Below, one piece after another: positions 1 to 10,066 of a DNA stretch of 64,000 nucleotides; position 1 is the first letter of the stretch; every line of letters starts with the position of its first letter. The stretch is from NCBI GenBank assembly GCA_029204225.1, contig MU831959.1:30527-94526 (forward strand), given 5' to 3'. Source of the DNA: Diphasiastrum complanatum (Eukaryota; Streptophyta; Lycopodiopsida; Lycopodiales; Lycopodiaceae). The notes beneath the pieces were generated by a model. That model saw only the letters and a list, made by a program, of their open reading frames with translations, did not search any database and was not told the DNA's origin. The translations under genes and the position numbers were made by a program.

Positions 1-491
1 AATGAGGCCAAAGTGTGCGATTGTTGGAGAAAGAGGGTGTGTGAGCGTGAGGAACAAAAATAGCTGAAAAAGAAACAAACACGAAAAGAAGCAAACTCAA
101 AACTTGAATGAGAAACGAACTCGAACGAAAAGTGTTTGTGTGCAACGGAATGAGCAATATTACTCTTTCCCTAAGCATGACTATGCCTATCAGAAATGAA
201 CAGAACGTTAGTGATAGAAATCACAGTCAATCTGATTACATAGCCAAACATTAACAAAACATCAAAAGAATAATTTTTCACCAACAGCTAGACAAATTTA
301 TAGTCATGAATGATTTGTGAAGAGCTAGACTGAGCTCAACTGATAATCAGTCACGAATTAGTTGTCAAAGACAAGACTAAATATTAGCTGTCAACAACTA
401 GACTAATAATAATTCACTAAGAACAGATTACCAGATTGAGCAACAAGAGAGTAAGACATAATGAAGAAAAACATAGCAATATCGACACAAA
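1..491. repeat. LTR-retrotransposon-derived flank
   Basis: AT-rich DNA without a credible gene. The stretch around 170-260 (a CATGACTATGCCTATCAG-like phrase, a later 'gtagccaaacat') resembles the LTR starts at 20132 and 24362, so this looks like a decayed LTR into which, or beside which, the F1 transposon end lies. The last 51 bp (441-491) recur inverted immediately outside the right F1 end. Confidence 0.4.
441..491 (+). repeat. Flank duplicated in inverse orientation at 63598-63648
   Basis: The 51 bp just outside the left F1 terminus (starting CAACAAGAGAGTAAGACA) are found reverse-complemented just outside the right F1 terminus at 63598-63648, with about one mismatch. Beyond it the two sides differ: LTR-like DNA on the left, copia DNA on the right. 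Either the inverted duplication of F1 included some target DNA, or the true terminal repeat is 51 bp longer than assumed. Confidence 0.75.
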
Positions 492-527
492 CATTAGGGG
501 AGGTCCAAGTGCTATAAGGGCCCTTTG
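492..527 (+). repeat. F1 transposon terminus, left
   Basis: Begins CATTAGGGGAGGTCCAAGTG and ends near CCCTTTG. The same 36 bp is reverse-complemented at 63562-63597. The F2 terminus (28909-28944, 18227-18262) shares CATTAGRGGAG at the tip and a CCCTTT block at the inner side with the same spacing, so this is a real element end. Because both F1 arms here come from the same side of the element, the TIR length inside F1 cannot be measured. Confidence 0.8.
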
Positions 528-1280
528 TAAAGACACTTTTTTTTGACTTTTCAGCTATTCGACGTCCACATGTCCCAATATTATTTTTACATGTGTGCAG
601 GACGGTAACGGTGTTTGTCGGACAATTTTTTTTTACAATTTCCCAGGCATATTTTTAGCCAGTTCAAAACTCCTGCCGAGCAGAGTCTAGATATGTGATT
701 GGATAATATATTGTTTCTCGTCGGGAAGAGACTACCCAAGTTTAACTAACTGAGGTTAAACTAACTTGCATGGATGGTTCAACTAACTGAAGTTATCAAT
801 CATTTTGTACATTATCAATCGTTTTGTATCTTGGGTGTTCATTATCAATCGTTTTGTATCTTGCACTGTTATGCAATGGCCGTTTGCAATCGAAGACCGC
901 GTAGTGCGATCAATTCGGTCACTGTTTGTAATGAAAGGGATTCTGAAGGATTATGGATACCATGCACATACAGAAAGTTTTAATGGGTTGTGATGCATCC
1001 CTCATCAAATGGTGCATTTCGCAAAAGAAAGAATTCAAATATGGATTACAGAAACTTTTGGAAATGAAGAATTTTTGAGTTCAAAGTTTCAAAGGGAGGT
1101 CAATCCATTTCAATAGTCTTGATTCAACATGTGTATATGCACAACGAAGTTATGGTGGAGGATGTCAATTCCGTAGATCGACTCAAATGCAATTGTATGT
1201 GATGCAACTTATGCTGGTTTTTCTATGTTAATGATCCACATTCATTATTGTGATATATTTGTGTTAAAATAGAATATTGT
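528..1280 (+). other. F1 subterminal region, possible 5' part of gene D
   Basis: Holds a T-rich stretch, then repeats of ATTATCAATCGTTTTGTATC (about 815-862). Short open stretches at 774-993 recur in the right arm (63095-63314, minus), where the conserved phrases KWCISQKKEFKYGLQKLL and SLDSTCVYAQ can be read at 62941-63135. This may be an upstream exon or exons of gene D, but I cannot fix a start codon or splice sites. No known domain recognised. Confidence 0.35.
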
Positions 1281-2230
1281 CTTTTGCAAACTTGTATCCA
1301 TCGAGCATAAGCAAATGGCAACCAATACAATCACTTGCAGGCATCATAGACGTCATTCATTCTGATATCGGTTTACTCCAGTATAAGCATCGTCCTTTAA
1401 AATCACTTTTGGATTCTGGCATTTTTTTTACGATTCTCTAGTACATACCATGCAAAAATGGTTTGAATGGCAAACTAGAAACTCTACCACATTTTTTAAG
1501 TGAGGAATGGGTTCCCCCCGATTCTACCATAGCAAAAAGTTTTAGATCGAAGTTTTTTATGGACATTCAAAATTGCATGAAATGTAGCACAGGTTCAAAA
1601 ACCAATAGACTATATTGGTATTTACCATTTGCAATTTTTGTATATTTTTTTGCTAGATGTAATGTTCGTAATTCAGTTACAATGTTCATTGCTAAGGATT
1701 TAACTGACGAAATGATATCAGAACTCCTTGATGATCATTGGGATGTGAAAACTGATGGTAGCATTCAATGTAGGGCTAAAAATCATCCATGATATTTTCA
1801 TATCATATAGAAAAACAAATGCTTTCTTTTATGTTTTATTATAGAAAATGGATTAGAGGTAATAATGAATGGAAAGCATTAGATCAAGATTTTACAGTGA
1901 ACCATCAAGAGCAAATGCAAATAGAGGTGAAGCAAAATGAGGTTGTTATTGCGACAATTGAAGTGGAGGAGGATTGGAGTCTAAAATATATACGATCGGA
2001 ACTTATAATGTTCCAATTTGACATACCTCAAAGCTATGGTTTTTGAGTAAATGGAAGAAAGGTACATTTTTGTATTAAATAGTCTATTATATAATTGTTA
2101 GACTGTAATTTATTAACAATGATTTATTGATAGATCATTTTCAATGTTAATGCAGATTAGAGCAAGGCAAGGAGATCATATCCCATGCAAAGATTTATTG
2201 TCAAGCATAGAAATTGTCGAAACAAATTAA
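1281..2230 (+). pseudogene. Gene D of F1, unrecognised protein
   Basis: The frame runs from about 1290 (YPSSISKWQPIQSLAG) through a TAG at about 1430 that the right arm shares, then a 110-residue stretch with a C-x2-C pair (NCMKC), NRLYWYLPF and FARCNV. A 1-nt deletion near 1780, judged against the right arm, shifts it into the next part, which has EVEEDWSLKYIRSEL and FDIPQSYGF-VNGRK. A GT-AG intron (2062-2155) then leads to a last exon ending IEIVETN and TAA at 2230. The pattern strand, then IR..., then IP..F.F.VNGRK resembles a beta-grasp (ubiquitin-like) module, but that is a weak guess. It is convergent with gene C (stop at 2563). It appears absent from F2, where only about 300 bp separate gene C from the TIR. 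Confidence 0.5.
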
Positions 2231-2562
2231 AGCTTTGATGAATCAGTAAATCTACAATATTGGTGAGCTTAACTTTCTTTGTGAAATTTTAGATTGCTAA
2301 CTTTTGGCTCCTTTTATATTAACCCACATTGTTTATTGATAAATGTAATTCCATTGTTTTCATGTGCAGGTTCAAGAAAAGTGAAATGAAGAATTGAAAT
2401 AGCAACAATAGAATACCAAATGATGGAAATAGCAACAATCAAATATCAAAAGACTCGACAGGGTCATCATTTGTACACATTGAATGTAAATTTTTGAAGT
2501 ACATATTTTTGTATTGGCCTTTCAATAAGACCATTTATCTATTTTTCTATATAAATTTCTTT

Positions 2563-4499
2563 TCAATGAGCTCTTTCAAGTGTAAGCTCCCCAGCTTCTT
2601 GATCAGTTGTCACCGATGTTGCATTAGAGAAAAAAATCTTAAGCATCTCTTGTCGAAATTCAAATAGGTCATTTTGTGTGAATTCCGGATAGGTGAACTG
2701 CAAATCATCAACAATAGACAAGTTAGACAAATACACAAAAGTAGAAAATCATATAAATAAAATCAGTGTACATCCAAACCCAAATTACCTGACGTATATC
2801 GACATTTTTCCCTTGGTTGATGAACCAGTCCATAAAGCATTTTACATTTTTAATGGCATACTAGCCACAACTGAATGAGTCAACTTGATGAGAGGACTGA
2901 GAATCAAAATACAAAATGTTAGTTTCACATTTTTTTATATGGCAATTTGCATCACAAAAAGACTAACTGAAAAATTGGTTACTTGTGCGTCTATTATCTC
3001 TATGTGCCTTGCTACACATAGGGCCTTCGTTGGAAAATAAATGATCATGCTTTTGTACATCTTAATGTCGACATTGAGGTGTGTTGATCTCAAAGAGTTC
3101 ATTCTCAGCACCTTTGGATTACACAAACTGGCTTCATCCACTCTTAGTGATATAATATGTATAGACCAGTGATGACTACAATCAACCAAATAGTCAATGA
3201 TATGTAAATGAAAAAAATACAATTAAAGCATATAATAAAACAATACACACAACTCAAATTAAACAATACATACTTTTGATAGTATGGCACAACAACGAAA
3301 TTTTTGGAGTCGCATGGCATATGTCGTAAACATGATGCAGCTGATTGCTCATCCTTAAGCATGTGACAAAAAAATTGAGTAAGCACAAAAACACCAGAAA
3401 CACTGTTGCTTTTGTACAACTGAACCCAATAATTGAGTCCAGCTTTGAGAATTGGGTGTGTGAGGTCCGAAGACTTATTCAATACCTCCTTACAGATAAC
3501 ATGATTAAAATAATTCATATTTGAGACCGAATATCTATACAAAGCGACCACCTAATTTATTTATTTTTTTAGCTATGTACTCGTCAAAAATTATGTATCA
3601 CTCTGAATAAAAAAATGTCAGCATGGGATCGACCAAATATTGAACAGCTAAATTTTTATATACAGTTCCTATTGATTGAGATGGGCTATCAGGAAAAAGA
3701 GCAATTGATTTTGTTATATATTTATCCAGATCCTCTGTGGTGTGTCTCGGCACATCCAAAGACAGGTCACTATCAGAAGAGTAATCTAGTAAAAAATTTA
3801 GACCAGGACTGACAAGAAGACCCTCTTGACCTTTCAATGTATCAAGAATCAATTGGGGCTGGCCTATCATCTACTCGGTCTCATCTGATAGTACTAATCT
3901 TCTTTTAGACGGAGGTGGAGGAGAGGGGGATTCTTCAGGTTCCACCCTAGACGGCCTAGCTTGATCATGAGTTGGCTGGTCTTCAACTGGCTTGATTTGA
4001 TTTTTTTTTGGCCCTAGTTCCTGACCTCACTGGCCTTGACTCCTTTCTTTTCCTCTGATAAGTGGGTCTAAACCCTAGGAGCTGGTCGGGGAGGTGGAGG
4101 TGCCTTGAATACCTTCTCGTACTGATTCCTCAGCCTAAACACAAGCTCCATATCCTTGGGCATGATAGCCACCCACTTTGTGTGTACAGCAACAAGCACA
4201 GTATCTTCAAAAAACCTAATCTGATAATCTTTATAGGCTGTATGCAATGCTTCAATTGCAGTCACGCACCATCTGACATCCACAGACAAAGACCTTGTCA
4301 CATCCCTCACTATTCGGTTGAAGTGAGCTTTCGGTATTAGAAGGTTGGTGGACTTCTGTAACCTCCTGATATCTCTGAGCCATGGGCAGAGTTTTCTGCC
4401 AGTTCCCCTAGCACGAGGCCGAGTAGCTGCAGGATGCAAGGATGATGTGGCTTGACCAGCAGATGAGACAATAGACTTTGGACGTGTGGTCGCAGGCAC
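2563..4499 (-). pseudogene. Gene C of F1: H3-like histone fold plus Ulp1-like (C48) domain
   Basis: Reading from 4499 downward: an H3-type histone fold (4068-4499), a linker rich in Pro (KAPPPPRPAPR; later SPSPPPPSKRR), a region of about 200 residues, then a Ulp1/SENP-like core. The core shows VVVPYYQ, a GT-AG intron, HHWSIHIISL with the catalytic-type His, and LRMNSLR where the family Asp-Ser usually lies. A second intron (2897-2982) precedes SSHQVDSFSCG with the expected Gln and nucleophile Cys. A third intron (2698-2788) precedes the last exon (FTYPEFTQ... ending LTLERAH, TGA at 2563). Intron positions and exon ends match F2 copy d. Breaks: TAG at 4068, a frameshift in the linker, TAG before 3870, a stop at 3598, and TAG in place of Trp after SFSCG. 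The first in-frame codon at 4499 is GTG and no ATG follows the upstream stop, so the start was lost or lies in another exon. Two adjacent genes instead of a fusion cannot be excluded. Confidence 0.75.
4068..4499 (-). other. Histone H3-type fold domain of F1 gene C (CENH3-like)
   Basis: An open 143-residue stretch. LRDIRRLQKSTNLLIPKAHF aligns with the H3 alphaN helix; IVRDV is helix 1. Loop 1 ends in VDVRW, helix 2 is AIEALHTAYKDY..., FFEDTVLVAVHTKWVAIMPKD matches the H3 [20 protein letters not shown] block, and MELVFRLRNQ is helix 3. There are no gaps against canonical H3 in the fold. Traits shared with centromeric CENH3 proteins are LIP instead of LIRK before helix 1, Trp where H3 has Phe after loop 1, and an unrelated N-tail without the ARTKQTARKS motif. 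Loop 1 has canonical H3 length, not the longer CENP-A loop. The tail is rich in Ser, Thr, Arg and Pro. Confidence 0.85.
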
Positions 4500-5381
4500 G
4501 CAACTAGGTCGTAGATGAGTTACTTGAATGCAGATCCTCGCGCGGCTCCGATATCAGCCCAATAGATTCCAATATCGCAGCGACGCGAAAGCAACCAGAA
4601 TTCTCAGAAATCCTGTTGATGGTCGCGCGGCTCCGATATCAAGTTTCCGTGAGAGAGAGCAAGGAATGATTCAGGAATCCGGTAGCCAAATGGTTTTCAT
4701 TCGCGGTCTCTGCTTATATAGAGAGAGATTTTTCGTGCATTAAATTAAAGACGCCACGTGCCAATTTTTTATTGGTGTGTCCTATTAATGATTGCTTTAC
4801 ATGTGCAAATACACGTGTCATATTTTCAACCACACACGTGCCAAATTCTGATTCGTGTATTTTATTAATAATTCCTCGACACATGTGGATACACGTGTCC
4901 TCTTTTCAGCCACCCACGTGTCACCTATGGATTTGGCCGAAATTTCACATAAATGTTTCACACGCGTTACAGGTATTGACGTATCTCTGAAGTGTCGCAT
5001 ATCTAACGGTTATTTTTGAACGGCTACGATGAATCTATGGGATCTATATAAGGGCTAAACAACGCCATAAAACGTTTTGCTATTCAGAGATCGTCAAGGC
5101 AATATCGCAACCACGCGATTCCACTACGTTTGATTTTATTTGCCATCACTCCCTCGCATGCCTACGATATTAGTTATTCGTTTCAGTTGCCGAATATCGC
5201 TATGACGCGATGCTGCTACTTTTCTCTATTTTTCCTGCACACCGTCACGTGCCTGCGATATTGTTACATTCTGTTTTGTCTGATATCGCTGTCACATGAC
5301 AGTCTCTCTGTCGATCCGAATTGTTTCCATTCCTCGCGTGCCTGCGATATCCAGTATCCAGTGTTGTCTATCATTTTCGAT
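4500..5381. promoter_or_regulatory. F1 bidirectional control region between genes C and A
   Basis: About 880 bp between divergent genes C (-) and A (+). The centre (4750-4925) holds five CACGTG cores in ACACGTGTC/CACACGTGCC contexts plus ACACGCGT near 4960. Both shoulders carry GCGATAT or ATATCGC motifs: CTCCGATATCA near 4548 and 4630 and CCAATATCGCAG near 4565 on the C side; six on the A side between 5100 and 5352, several paired with CGCGTGCCTGCGATAT. Likely TATA elements include TATATAAGGGC near 5045 (A side) and TGCTTATATAGAG near 4711 (C side). The layout is shared with F2 copies b and d. CACGTG is the plant G-box/E-box core; whether host factors or the element's own proteins bind here is inference. 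Confidence 0.6.
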
Positions 5382-6891
5382 ATGGAATCTAACAAGCTGC
5401 ATAAATTTCTCTCTGACGCTAGTGTTCTAGACAGGATTGAGTACTTTTCATCGCTTTTTCGTCTTAAATTTGATGTCGATAGATTTTTGCTTGAGCACAA
5501 GTCTCACTTATTAGAATTATTCGAAAAGTTTCGGACTAGCATCCTCGAATTATCTCTTGTTATTGATGGCCTGAAGTGTATTCATTTCCATGGACTGATA
5601 GTTGCCCAGCCTGAAGCCAAGCACAAGCATGATAGGAAGTTTACCAAGCTTGACGAGAGCCTGAAGGTGGTACAATATTGTGAATCCCATAGGAGATCAT
5701 GCAGGTTTATAGCTGAGAACATAGCTTTTGTTTTCTTCATATCTGCGTTAATACCTGATGAAGGCCAATCTTTCGGATTAATTGGTTTTGGTTCTTCAAG
5801 TAGAACATCTACTTAGAGATTTCCAATCGATGTGGACAAAAATTTAGAAGACGAAGTATTGGGTGATGAGGAAGAGGCTAGGCTGGCGTCGATGTATGAC
5901 CCTGCTCTGTCATGGTCGATGGTAATATCTTCTACATCAGATGTAGAAGAACATGATAAAAGGAAGACACTGCTCGACATTCCTGTATACCATATGAATA
6001 GTCTGCCATATTTATCATTGAATGATATTGGGGATGTGTTAAACATGAGAGAGGACGAGATCCTATCTGTACTAGCCAATGCATTGTCAGAATTTCGGAT
6101 ATAATAGACTTCAATCATGATGATTTAATTGAAGGGATTGACTATCAAGATGAAGGTGGTTGGAAGTCTGGAGGGCAGGCCTTACAAATTACAAGGCAAC
6201 AATGTCTAGCCTATGGCGCAAATGCTCCCAGTGAGGAGGAGTTCATTGAGTTTCAAAAAAAATATCCTCCTCTAGAGCAATATATTTTTTCTGAGGATAT
6301 GTTTCTTGTTGGGCATGACTTGCATGGAAAAGGATTGTTGGAGTATGATCAGCATGACATGGTAATTTTTATTTTCTTATTCCATTATAATCATATTTAG
6401 CATTGTATTCAATGAAAATCCATCTGAAAATTTAACTGATTACAAATTTTTGTATTTATATTGCAAGACACAATTGAAGTTGATGATTTTGCTACGAGAA
6501 GAGGAGGTGCCCGAGGTGTTGTTGGCGATAAGGATTCAACATTGTGCCATTATCTGAAATACTTTGTACAAACTGAAATCTGTATTCAACATGACAACTT
6601 TTATTCACAAGCAAGAACTATAGTAATGGCAATAAAGGCATTGTCCTATCTTTGTGATGGACATAGATATCCTAATAGTACATACAAAATCATATTTGTG
6701 AAGAGGGATATAGCTATCAAAATATTGGGTTATGTTTCTAAAAATGTACCCAAAAGATCATCTGCTTTAGCAGTGTACGCATAGAGTTGAGCAAAAGAAG
6801 ATCAATTGAGCATCTGGATCCATATGAGAGGAGACAATTTCTTCATGACCATATTGCTCAGCTGACCTTTGATACCGATGAGGATATGTAA
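5382..6891 (+). pseudogene. Gene A of F1, left copy: acidic accessory protein
   Basis: Starts MESNKLHKFLSD. The N-terminal part is mostly helical (IEYFSSLFR..., LELFEKFRTS), then come CESHRRSC and a hydrophobic stretch (FVFFISALI), then an acidic middle (EDEVLGDEEE, ALSEF). A GT-AG-like intron (6361 to about 6467) leads to exon 2 with VDDFATRRGGARG, YLKYFVQTEICIQ, VMAIKALSYL and KIIFVKRDIAIKILGY, and an acidic tail (TFDTDEDM, TAA at 6891). Breaks against the right copy: TAG for CAG at 5814, a 1-nt deletion near 6100, and a small deletion at 6782. The family is unrecognised. The last helix-strand-helix pattern is faintly histone-like. Its end is only 19 bp from the convergent end of gene B. 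Confidence 0.6.
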
Positions 6892-6910
6892 TATTTTAAT
6901 TGTTTTTCTA

Positions 6911-8037
6911 TTACGATGATGAAGTTGAACTATTTCTCCTTAGATGTTGAAATGCCTTTTTGAATGAAATGAGGATTGTTGAATATTTGGTTTGATATCT
7001 AAACTGTGCTCTTCTAAAGAACCATTGAAATAATTGATATAAGTAGCATATCTTTGAATTATATCCTCCATGGTTGGTTGCTTGATGTAAAGCTCCTCTT
7101 GCTTGCCAATGCGATTTCTATATACCTTGAGAAGACCATATGCTCATACTTCCATATTCTTTTGCAAAAAATCTGGTGTGATGTAATAGAATATGCTGCA
7201 ATCAGTAAAATACATATATCAGAAATCAAATTAATGACGTTGCAGAACAATTTTTGCACAAAAACAAATAGTGAATTACCATATAGTGTGTAACATGATC
7301 CTCTCCCTAACATTCTGCTACCGATTTGACAAATATCTCACAATATTTTTGTAAATTTGCAATGTCAATTTCAGATAACTTTTCTTTTCGCAACATGCCA
7401 ATCAAATTGTCAAGATTTTGCCATACTGCAGCTTTTTTTAATCTTGTGTTGCCCCTCTCTTCAAAATCTTTTGATGCTGCAACAACGTCTTTCCGAACAT
7501 TGTATGTCATGGTAGAAGACTTTCCAGTGTGATTGGATAAAAACCTTCTAGCTTTTGCACCACCAACAGATGGCTTGTTTGGAACGTTCCTTGATTTACC
7601 GGATTATTTTTCACTTTTTTCTATTTTACATTCCCCTTGTGCAAACCTGCTTTTGAAAGTACTTGCTCTAATCTCTCAATTCCAATTTTAGAAGCCGATT
7701 CAGGTTTGGTATTTCAGACATACAAAATATGATTATAAATCAATTTTTCAATAATTCGTACCTCAGCATGCAATGTGCATATGTGAACATTGATCAATGG
7801 AATTGCCAACACAGGTCTAAAGTTCGGATCCTCTTGATCTCTTGTTGGACCAACTCATGATCTTGTCATATTCAAGTCTTGACAATTCTTCATACAACAC
7901 AAACAAGGGTGTTTAGTATTTTCCCCATGCGAAACATTATACATACATTTCAGTGTCTTTAAATCACCTGCAAGATGCCATAAAATTTGAAACATGCCAT
8001 AGTTTGGCACATATATTTTGTTTCCACCCATATGCTC
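6911..8037 (-). pseudogene. Gene B of F1, left copy: C-terminal half of the transposase
   Basis: Minus strand, read from about 8037 to TAA at 6911. It keeps GDLK...YNVSHG with the CLCC-type cysteine pair (about 7890-7970), LINVHICTLHAEVRIIEK, GKS-rich VPNKPSVGGAKARRFLSNHTGKSS, WGEDHVTHYM, an intron, and HILLHHT-FFAKEYGSMSIWSSQG-EKSHWQAR. The exon structure equals the right-arm copy (57672-60244). It is cut at 8037 by copia LTR sequence, removing the first catalytic Asp region and the N-terminal coiled coil. Several stops and frameshifts are present. Confidence 0.65.
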
Positions 8038-8330
8038 TTCAAGCTCTCTAATTCATTATCCTCTTTCTATTTCTGATACTTGCTACAATGATTGATATCA
8101 AATATCCAATTGAAATAGTGTGAAGCTGTCACAAACATCCAATTGTTTCACTTTCTTCATGGCTACAACTACCTAGATTTTTTACCAGTTAGAAGAACGA
8201 TTTAAGTAATGATATGAATTTGATAATTTGATTTGATCCTTTATAGTATTCATTGTATTTCCTTTGGCTAATGTAGATATCTTGCTAGAGTAGTAAATAC
8301 TCACAGGGTGGTATCAGAGTGGGTTCAAAT
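8038..8330 (+). repeat. LTR fragment followed by a tRNA-Met primer-binding site
   Basis: 8080-8306 is the reverse complement of the LTR at 42698-42900 (shared phrases around 'ctttggctaatgtagatat'). It runs into TGGTATCAGAGT at 8309-8320, the standard plant initiator-tRNA-Met primer-binding site, and a short leader that is also copied at 42600-42680. So this is the 3' edge of a copia LTR on the plus strand. Its internal domain is lost, replaced by another LTR from about 8385. Confidence 0.65.
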
Positions 8331-8384
8331 TATCAATTGAATTCATGATTATTACCATTCTTAGATTGTCATTTAATCATGCCT

Positions 8385-9290
8385 TTAATCATGGAATTCC
8401 AGAGGTCTAATCTTGCATAGATCTAGCCTCAATAAAGTCAGCGATTTTTAAGACAAAGATTTGGTTGAAAAACAGTGGATTTTGATATTAAAACAAGGTG
8501 ATTTCTAAAAATCTGAGCAAGGTCAGAATTCGTGGAGGTGATAGGATAAAAGATCAGGGTCTGTTATGGGTGCAGATAGCTCGACGATTTCTGATATAGC
8601 TGATTGGTTGAAAAAAGTGTCACTTGGGTCAGTTCTTTCAGAGAAAATGTCCAAGTTGATACTTTTGTTGCTTCCCCCCGACTTGATGGAAGCTTGTGTA
8701 GGACCTGGAGAGAAGATGTGTGTTGTAGTGTGAAGAAGGATAGCAAGCAAGCATACACACAAGCACGGTAGCAATGAAAAAGAAAATAAGAAAGCTATGT
8801 AGATAAACTTAAAAAGTGACAACGATGCCAATGTTGGAAGTAATCTTACTCTTCTATGGGTGGCTAGGTCTAATGAGGGATTCATGCATAGTATAGTGGT
8901 AGACCAGTCGTCCACCTTCTAAGATCTACACAAAAGCTTTCAACTGGAAATAAAAACATAAACAAAAGGAGAGCACCAAGGCTTCCCATCGGAATAGAAA
9001 CTAACTAAACTTGGCTAAGGCTTCCCAACTAACCAAGATCAACAAAATAATAAACTCTTGCTAAGGCTTACCCAACTAGAAAGATGATTAGGCTAATTCC
9101 TACTTAGCACCCAGAACGTAAGTTTCAAGAACTTATGTTACAAACTTTTTGTTTAGAAGCTAGATTTTTGCCAATTTCTCACACTCCTCAAAAAATAGCT
9201 TGGAAAGGTACTAGATCACTTGAGAAGTTTGTAAATCTTTTTGAGTGGATCCTTTGGTATGCATAAGAAGTGAAGATCAGCCAAGGGATC
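8385..9290 (-). repeat. Second copia LTR and leader (minus strand)
   Basis: Reverse complement of about 43760-45500, including the LTR edge with GTCTACCACTATACTATGC-like DNA near 8875-8910. A 130-codon open stretch (8523-8915) also occurs at 44984-45376 on plus. That stretch overlaps the LTR and leader; its hydrophobic part is probably not a real protein, but MGGSNKSINLDIF-like text could be a gag start. Repeated 'ctaaggcttcccaact' phrases near 8985-9080 are LTR-internal. Confidence 0.5.
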
Positions 9291-9292
9291 CA

Positions 9293-10043
9293 TCATAGCA
9301 ACACCCTCACCATATCCATGATAAGATCTCTTTGGTAGAGATCTCTTGCCAATGCCTTTGAAGAGCGCTCCACCAATATGCCATTATGATCATGGACTTC
9401 CTCCATGCTTGATGATGATCTTTGCTTTGAAAGTTCCACTTGCATGATGGATGCACCATAAATAGAGAAATCTGAGGCTTCCAAGCCTCATAAGGTCATG
9501 GAGATCAAGATCATAAGATGTGAAACAATGATGATTATCAAGATTATGCTTTCTAGCTTGACTAGTCCACATACAATGAACTATATCCATGATGGATCTA
9601 ATCTTGATATCAAAGACTACCTTGATCTTTTTCAGGATAGCTAGTCTCTCAAGGATGTAAGTGTCCACTTTGGATGCTTCACTTAATCTCAAGAGGAATT
9701 TACAATTTGCCTCAAAACATGTGAAAACATGATTTTCAAAAAAGTGAGTACCAAGCTCAGTCTTGTTCTTACTAGAACCAAGAGCATACTTTTGACAATA
9801 CAATACCTTGCTTTCAAAAATTATTGGAAACATATCTAAGTCAATAATGACAAGAAACATGTCCATGCCATAAGCATCATACAAAACTAGTATAGCTTTT
9901 CTTGAACTTTGAGATCCAAAAAATTCAATGAAGCAAGATAGCATTTCAAGCAAAAGAAGAGAAGCATATATGAATGTGTTGTAGATACAACATGAAAGAT
10001 GCCCCTCTTTGCCATGTAAGGTGAGCCATAAAGACTCGGTCAT
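9293..10043 (-). other. Retroelement 3' region, unassigned open stretch
   Basis: A 217-codon open stretch on minus (9390-10043) directly downstream of the copia gag-protease. I cannot match its translation to copia RT or RNase H. The segment from about 9130 to 9510 is repeated in inverse orientation at the end of the window (63655-64000), including the shared frame MEASDFSIYGASIMQVELSK, so it belongs to a multicopy element. Confidence 0.35.
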
Positions 10044-10066
10044 GCATCTTGAAGATCTTCTTGAAA

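Larger units (their letters stand above)
492..8037 (+). mobile_element. F1 histone-carrying DNA transposon, left arm
   Basis: Outer end at 492; order inward is gene D (+), gene C (-), control region, gene A (+), gene B (-). It stops abruptly within gene B at about 8037, where copia LTR sequence begins, so the transposase N-terminal half and the other TIR are missing. The inverted right arm (57672-63597) supplies the rest of gene B but lacks gene C. Homology with the right arm is continuous apart from a 3.0-kb deletion there. Gene order matches the more diverged F2 family. Confidence 0.8.

Noticed and set aside
774-993. Two overlapping short plus-strand frames near the F1 terminus as separate genes
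   Set aside because: They overlap each other and carry direct repeats; the right arm has different substitutions in both. At best they are exons of gene D.
4818-5000. Open stretch on minus in the control region
   Set aside because: It is made of the CACGTG repeats and has no counterpart with a similar sequence in F2.
8523-8915. 130-codon hydrophobic frame as a membrane protein
   Set aside because: It spans the LTR edge and occurs on opposite strands at 8523 and 44984 as part of the same retroelement; frame openness looks incidental.
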